A stretch of DNA of 16,869 nucleotides from DATCSE01 sp036568605 (lineage in GTDB: Bacteria; Pseudomonadota; Gammaproteobacteria; Burkholderiales; Burkholderiaceae_C): assembly GCA_036568605.1 (NCBI GenBank), contig DATCSE010000352.1, positions 1 to 16,869 of the forward strand, read 5' to 3'. The notes under the pieces were generated by a model. That model saw only the letters and a list, made by a program, of their open reading frames with translations, was not told the origin of the DNA and made no database searches. A program made the translations under genes and the position numbers. Below, piece by piece: positions 13,642 through 16,869 of this stretch (within the stretch, counting starts at the first letter, position 1; each line of letters opens with the position of its first letter).

Positions 13642-14313
13642 TTATCGAATGATGGCGATCTTCTTCTGCAAGCGGCGCACGAGCATCGACAGGCCGAAGC
13701 AGATGATGAAGTAGACGACCGCGGCGGTCAGGTAGGTCTCGACCGGGCGGTTGAAGTTCTTGCCGGCAACCTCGAAGCCCTTCAGCAGATCGTACGCGCC
13801 GATCGCGTAGACCAGCGAGGTGTCCTGGAACAGGATGATGGTCTGCGTCAGCAGCACCGGCAGCATGTTGCGGAACGCCTGCGGCAGCACGACCAGCTGC
13901 ATGCATTGCTTGTACGTCATGCCGACCGCGTAGCCCGCATAGACCTGGCCCTTGGGCACCGACTGGATGCCTGCGCGCATGATCTCGGAGTAGTACGCCG
14001 CCTCGAAGATCGTGAACGTGATGATCGCCGACAGCTCCGCGCCCAGCGGTCGCCCGATCAGCAGCGGAATCAGCAGGAAGAACCACAGGATCACCATCAC
14101 CAGCGGGATCGAGCGCAGCGTGTTGACATACGCCGCCGCCGGCATCACCAGCCACGGCTTGCCCGACAGCCGCATCAGCGCCAGCAGCGTGCCGATCGCG
14201 ATGCCGCCGATCATCGCGATCAGCGTCAGTTGCACCGAGAAGGCCAGGCCCTTGAGGATGAAGTTGGAGACGACGCTCCAGTTCATGAACGTGAAGTCGA
14301 GGGCGGAGATCAT
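13642..14313 (-). CDS. gltK: Glutamate/aspartate-type ABC transporter, permease
   Basis: This is one of the two inner-membrane subunits of the importer. It has 223 residues (E. coli GltK 224) and about five hydrophobic segments. The N-terminal family mark is NWSVVSNFILKGLAFSVQLT at 11-30. The cytoplasmic coupling loop is SEIMRAGIQSVPKGQ at 109-123, continuing into AGYAVGMT, where the ATPase docks. ATG 14313 overlaps the gltJ stop by four bases (ATGA), so the two permeases are co-translated in equal amounts. The stop TAA at 13642 is followed by the palindromic gltK-gltL spacer. Confidence 0.94.
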   Translation of the reverse strand: MISALDFTFMNWSVVSNFILKGLAFSVQLTLIAMIGGIAIGTLLALMRLSGKPWLVMPAAAYVNTLRSIPLVMVILWFFLLIPLLIGRPLGAELSAIITFTIFEAAYYSEIMRAGIQSVPKGQVYAGYAVGMTYKQCMQLVVLPQAFRNMLPVLLTQTIILFQDTSLVYAIGAYDLLKGFEVAGKNFNRPVETYLTAAVVYFIICFGLSMLVRRLQKKIAIIR

Positions 14314-15020
14314 TTGCCGCCTCCGATCATCCCGGGCACCTGGACCTTGTGCTCGATCACCAGCGCGATGCGGTTGATCACGAACGCCGAGATGAAATAC
14401 AGCAAGGTCACCGCCAGGTAGACCTCGATGCCGCGCGAGGTTTCCTCCTGCGCCTGCATCGCGAACATCGTCAGCTCGGCGATCGAGACCGCGAACGCGA
14501 CCGACGAGTTCTTGATGATGTTCATCGATTCGCTGGTCAGCGGCGGGATGACGATGCGAAACGCCATCGGCAAGAGCACGTAGCGGTAGGTCTGCGGCAA
14601 GGTCAGCCCCATCGCCAGGCCGGCGTAGCGCTGGCCCTTGGGCAGCGCCTGGATGCCCGCCTTGACCTGCTCGGAGATCCGCGCCGACGTGAAGAAGCCC
14701 AGCGCGAACACGACCAGGATGATGCTCGGCAGCGCCCGCAGGCTCAGGAAGATCGACGGGATCACGTGGTACCAGAGGAAGATCTGGACCAGCAGCGGGA
14801 TGTTGCGGAAGATCTCGGTCCACGCGTTGCCGAAACCGACCAGCCACTTGTTCGGCGTCGTGCGGATGATGCCGATCAGCGAGCCGACGACCAGCGCGAC
14901 CACCAGCGACATCACCGCCACCGAGAGCGTCCAGCCCCAGGCCGACATCAGCCATTCGAGGTAGGTGCGCCCGCCTCCGGTGTCCTGCAGGAAGACCTGC
15001 CAATCCCATTTACTGCCCAA
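14310..15020 (-). CDS. gltJ: Glutamate/aspartate-type ABC transporter, permease
   Basis: This is the second inner-membrane subunit, 236 residues (E. coli GltJ 246). Family features are the N-terminal KWDWQVFLQDTG, the SLIGIIRTTPNKW region (48-59), EIFRNIPLLVQIFLWY (69-84) and the coupling loop EQVKAGIQALPKGQ at 117-130. The only start that keeps the conserved WDW N-terminus is TTG 15020, with AGGAGGGG about nine bases upstream; the next in-frame Met is inside the first membrane segment. It is preceded by a 126-base gap containing a terminator-like hairpin after gltI, and overlaps gltK by four bases. Confidence 0.93.
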   Translation of the reverse strand: MGSKWDWQVFLQDTGGGRTYLEWLMSAWGWTLSVAVMSLVVALVVGSLIGIIRTTPNKWLVGFGNAWTEIFRNIPLLVQIFLWYHVIPSIFLSLRALPSIILVVFALGFFTSARISEQVKAGIQALPKGQRYAGLAMGLTLPQTYRYVLLPMAFRIVIPPLTSESMNIIKNSSVAFAVSIAELTMFAMQAQEETSRGIEVYLAVTLLYFISAFVINRIALVIEHKVQVPGMIGGGK

Positions 15021-15052
15021 CGTCGTGCCCCTCCTGCCACCCGAAACGGCTC

Positions 15053-15089
15053 AAAGAAAAGCGCGACGCGAAAGGCCTTCACGCCGCGC
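15053..15089 (-). terminator. Terminator-like hairpin (attenuator) between gltI and gltJ
   Basis: In the transcript, GCGCGGCGUGA pairs with UUCGCGUCGCGC (15089-15061), about eleven base pairs with two G-U wobbles, and is followed at once by UUUUCUUU (15060-15053). This has the form of a Rho-independent terminator inside the operon. Partial termination here would leave most transcripts ending after the binding-protein gene. Confidence 0.7.
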
Positions 15090-15146
15090 TGCTCGCGAAT
15101 GTAAGCAAACCCCGCGCCTGCCGGCGTCAGGGCTTACCTCAAGCTG

Positions 15147-16040
15147 TCACTGCTTCTTGTATGCCTCGGCCGGATTGTCGTTCGGGTTGGCGATCGCCGC
15201 CTTCAGCGCGTCGCTCATCGGCATGCCGACCGTCGCGTTGCGCGGCGGGATCGGCGACAGGAACCACTTGCTGTAGATCTTCTCGAGCTCGCCGCTCTTC
15301 ATCAGGCCCTTGACCGTGTCGTCGACCAGCTTCTTGTAGGCCGGATCGTCCTTCGGGATCATGATCGCGATCGGCTCCTGCGACAGCGATTCGCCGACGA
15401 TCTTGAACTCCGCCGGGTTCTTCGAGTTGACGATCAGGCCGGCGAGGATGTTGTCGTCCATCACGAACGCGTCGGCACGGCCCGATTCCAGCAGCAGGAA
15501 GCTGTCGGCATGGTCCTTGCCGAACAGCTCCTTGAAGTCCACGCCGTTGGCACGCTCGTGCTTGCGCAGCAGTTGCACCGAGGTCGTGCCGGTGGTCGTC
15601 GCGACGGTCTTGTCCTTCAGCTGGGCGATCGAGGTGATGCCCGAGTTGGCCTTGACCGCGATGCGCACGTTGGTCACGAAGGTGGTCGGGGCGAACGCGA
15701 CGTCCTTCTGGCGCGCGGTGCTGTTGGTGGTGGAGCCGCACTCCATGTCGACCGTGCCGTTCTGCACCAGCGGGATCCGGTTCTGCGACGTGACCACCTG
15801 GTACTCGACCGGCAGGCTGGGCGCCTTCAGGTTGGCCTTGATCGCGTCGGCGATCTTCTGGCAGACCTCCACGTGGTAGCCGACGTACTTGCCGTCGCCG
15901 GTCGTGTAGGCCAGCGGTGCCGACGAGTCGCGCGTGCCGATCACGATCTTGTTGGCAGACTTGATCTTCGCCAGCGTGTCTGCGGCGTGGCCGACGCCGC
16001 ACGCGAGGACCGCGGCCAGGGCGAGAGCGACTTTCTTCAT
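15147..16040 (-). CDS. gltI: Glutamate/aspartate periplasmic binding protein
   Basis: This periplasmic receptor of the importer binds acidic amino acids and delivers them to GltJK. From ATG 16040 it has 297 residues (E. coli GltI 302). The signal peptide is MKKVALALAAVLACGVGHAA, probably cut before Asp21. The mature part is an SBP family 3 fold: KIVIGTRDSSAPLAY at the first lobe, VGYHVEVCQKIAD, the ligand-region VDMECGSTTNSTARQ and FVMDDNILAGL in the second lobe, as in GltI. A frame upstream to 16070 only adds MIFNPLERDP before the signal peptide and is not preferred. An AAGAGA stretch five to ten bases upstream serves as ribosome-binding site. It is the first glt gene and lies 163 bases downstream of aspA. 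Confidence 0.95.
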   Translation of the reverse strand: MKKVALALAAVLACGVGHAADTLAKIKSANKIVIGTRDSSAPLAYTTGDGKYVGYHVEVCQKIADAIKANLKAPSLPVEYQVVTSQNRIPLVQNGTVDMECGSTTNSTARQKDVAFAPTTFVTNVRIAVKANSGITSIAQLKDKTVATTTGTTSVQLLRKHERANGVDFKELFGKDHADSFLLLESGRADAFVMDDNILAGLIVNSKNPAEFKIVGESLSQEPIAIMIPKDDPAYKKLVDDTVKGLMKSGELEKIYSKWFLSPIPPRNATVGMPMSDALKAAIANPNDNPAEAYKKQ

Positions 16041-16079
16041 GGGGTCTCTTTCAAGAGGGTTGAAAATCAAGAAAACGGG

Positions 16080-16085
16080 ATTCTA
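16080..16085 (-). promoter_or_regulatory. Possible -10 element upstream of gltI
   Basis: The minus strand reads TAGAAT, a 5/6 match to TATAAT, 39 bases before the gltI ATG. No TTGACA-like -35 stands at the right distance. If real, gltIJKL has its own promoter in addition to read-through from aspA. Confidence 0.3.
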
Positions 16086-16140
16086 GGGAGGCCGGACGAC
16101 AGCCGTTCGCGTACTGGCCGGCGAACAAGGGTTTTGCCCG

Positions 16141-16171
16141 ACGCCGGAGTGGGGTGCGGCCCACCCGGCGT
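16141..16171. terminator. Hairpin downstream of aspA, possible weak terminator
   Basis: ACGCCGG (16141-16147) and CCGGCGT (16165-16171) pair, and inside them TGGG (16150-16153) pairs with CCCA (16160-16163), giving about eleven base pairs with a small asymmetric internal loop. On the minus strand it follows the aspA stop by 33 bases. There is no U-tract, so termination would be weak or Rho-assisted; it may instead protect the aspA 3' end. Confidence 0.4.
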
Positions 16172-16203
16172 GCAACCTTCATGCCATTCCGGCCTCTCGG
16201 GCT

Positions 16204-16869
16204 TCAAACCTCGAGGCGCACCGGCTGGGTCAGCTTCTCCGGCACCAGCAGCGCGTTCATCTCGGCACGGCTCATGATGCCCAGCGACTCGGCCACCTCG
16301 GCGATCGTGCCGCCCTCGCCCCCTTGTTTCGCAAGCGCCGTCTTCGCGATCAGCGCCGCCTTCTCGTAGCCGATGATGGGGTTCAATGCGGTCACCAGCG
16401 TGACCGATTCGGCGACCCGCTGCGCGAGCAGCGCGTGGTTCGCCTGGATGCCTTCGACGCAGTTGACCTGCAGCGTGCGGCAGGCCTGCGTCAGGTGCTT
16501 CAGGCTCTTGTTCAGCGCGTGGCCCATGATGGGCTCGAACGCATTGAGCTGGAGCTGGCCGGCCTCCGAGGCCATCGTGATCGTCATGTCGTTGCCGATC
16601 ACCTCGAACGCGACCTGGTTCATCACCTCGGGGATCACCGGGTTCACCTTGCCCGGCATGATCGACGAGCCGGCCTGGCGCGGCGGCAGCTTGATGTCGC
16701 CGAAGCCGGCCTGCGGGCCGCTGGAGAGCAGCCGCAGGTCGTTGCAGGTCTTGCTGAGCTTGCAGGCCACGCGCTTGAGCACGCCCGAGAGCTGCACGAA
16801 CGCGCCGGTGTCCTGCGTCGCCTCGACCAGGTTCTCGGCCATGATCACCGGCACGCCGCTGACCTGGGC
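16204..16869 (-). CDS. aspA: Aspartate ammonia-lyase, C-terminal part (partial)
   Basis: This cytoplasmic enzyme converts aspartate to fumarate and ammonium. Only the last 221 codons are inside the window; the frame is open past 16869. The superfamily signature GSSIMPGKVNP is present, containing the catalytic-loop serines. Residues after it, VIPEVMNQVAFEVIGND and EAGQLQLNAFEPIMGHAL, match aspartase rather than fumarase C, which has T.CEA and a GNFELN-type stretch. The C-terminus (ALNPIIGYEKAALIAKTAL) is somewhat fumarase-like, so the choice rests on the central block and on the neighbouring gltIJKL genes for glutamate/aspartate uptake. The N-terminal domain and start cannot be seen. Confidence 0.85.
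   Translation of the reverse strand, partial: AQVSGVPVIMAENLVEATQDTGAFVQLSGVLKRVACKLSKTCNDLRLLSSGPQAGFGDIKLPPRQAGSSIMPGKVNPVIPEVMNQVAFEVIGNDMTITMASEAGQLQLNAFEPIMGHALNKSLKHLTQACRTLQVNCVEGIQANHALLAQRVAESVTLVTALNPIIGYEKAALIAKTALAKQGGEGGTIAEVAESLGIMSRAEMNALLVPEKLTQPVRLEV

Noticed and set aside
13642..15009. Single 455-codon frame spanning both permease genes
   Set aside because: Its first part is out of frame with gltJ and its second part is simply gltK. The two overlapping permeases with family N-termini explain the region; it is not a fused transporter.
16105..16126. GTTCGC/GCGAAC inverted repeat upstream of gltI as an operator
   Set aside because: Six-base arms with a ten-base spacer match no operator I recognise and could be chance.
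16204..16869. Fumarase C (fumC) as identity of the partial gene
   Set aside because: The GSSIMPGKVNP signature is shared, but the VIPEVMNQVAFEVIGND and GQLQLN blocks fit aspartase better. Kept as an alternative because the N-terminal part is missing.
1..16869. CRISPR array, tRNA, insertion sequence or phage-defence island
   Set aside because: None seen: no regular repeat-spacer pattern, no cloverleaf candidate, no transposase or integrase motif, and gene content is ordinary metabolism and transport.

Overview
The window is very GC-rich, with dense, tightly packed bacterial genes and nearly all third codon positions G or C. Gene content points to a betaproteobacterium of the order Burkholderiales: a class A RNase P RNA of the beta/gamma type, a DUF3025 gene, a nirBD-nasA assimilation cluster, and the short GC palindromes that litter genomes of that order. 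This placement is inference from content; no 16S or other phylogenetic marker is present.

Left part (1-6171, plus strand): nitrate assimilation. The window opens in the last 38 codons of what looks like a nitrate-type ABC transporter ATPase. After a 221-base gap holding a REP-like hairpin come nirB (siroheme nitrite reductase large subunit), nirD (Rieske small subunit, start overlapping nirB stop by 4 bases) and nasA (molybdenum nitrate reductase with a C-terminal BFD [2Fe-2S] domain). Together they would import nitrate and reduce it to nitrite and then ammonium in the cytoplasm. Two inverted copies of one short repeat sit on the nirD/nasA junction and have been absorbed into both reading frames.

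Middle part (6155-10449): on the minus strand lie a periplasmic alpha-carbonic anhydrase with an unusually long N-terminal region (its 3' end overlaps that of nasA), a Bcr/CflA-type drug efflux transporter with a TTG start beside a hairpin, and the RNase P RNA gene rnpB. Divergent from rnpB, on the plus strand, is a small exported protein built from three copies of a 24-residue Lys/Ala/Glu-rich unit and closed by a clear terminator.

Right-middle (9697-12792): a minus-strand operon pyrC - NYN/LOTUS-like putative RNase - DUF3025, where both junctions are 4-base start/stop overlaps. A small VOC-family protein is divergent from pyrC.

Right part (12805-16869, minus strand): aspA (partial), then gltI-gltJ-gltK-gltL, a complete glutamate/aspartate-type ABC importer beside aspartate ammonia-lyase: uptake of acidic amino acids plus conversion of aspartate to fumarate and ammonium. 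A terminator-like hairpin with a U-tract separates the binding-protein gene from the membrane genes, and a cluster of palindromes separates gltK from gltL. These look like devices that set subunit ratios.

I see no CRISPR array, tRNA, transposase, phage gene or known defence system. The least described elements are the NYN/LOTUS-DUF3025 pair coupled to pyrC, the triple-repeat exported protein, and the repeat-derived ends of NirD and NasA.
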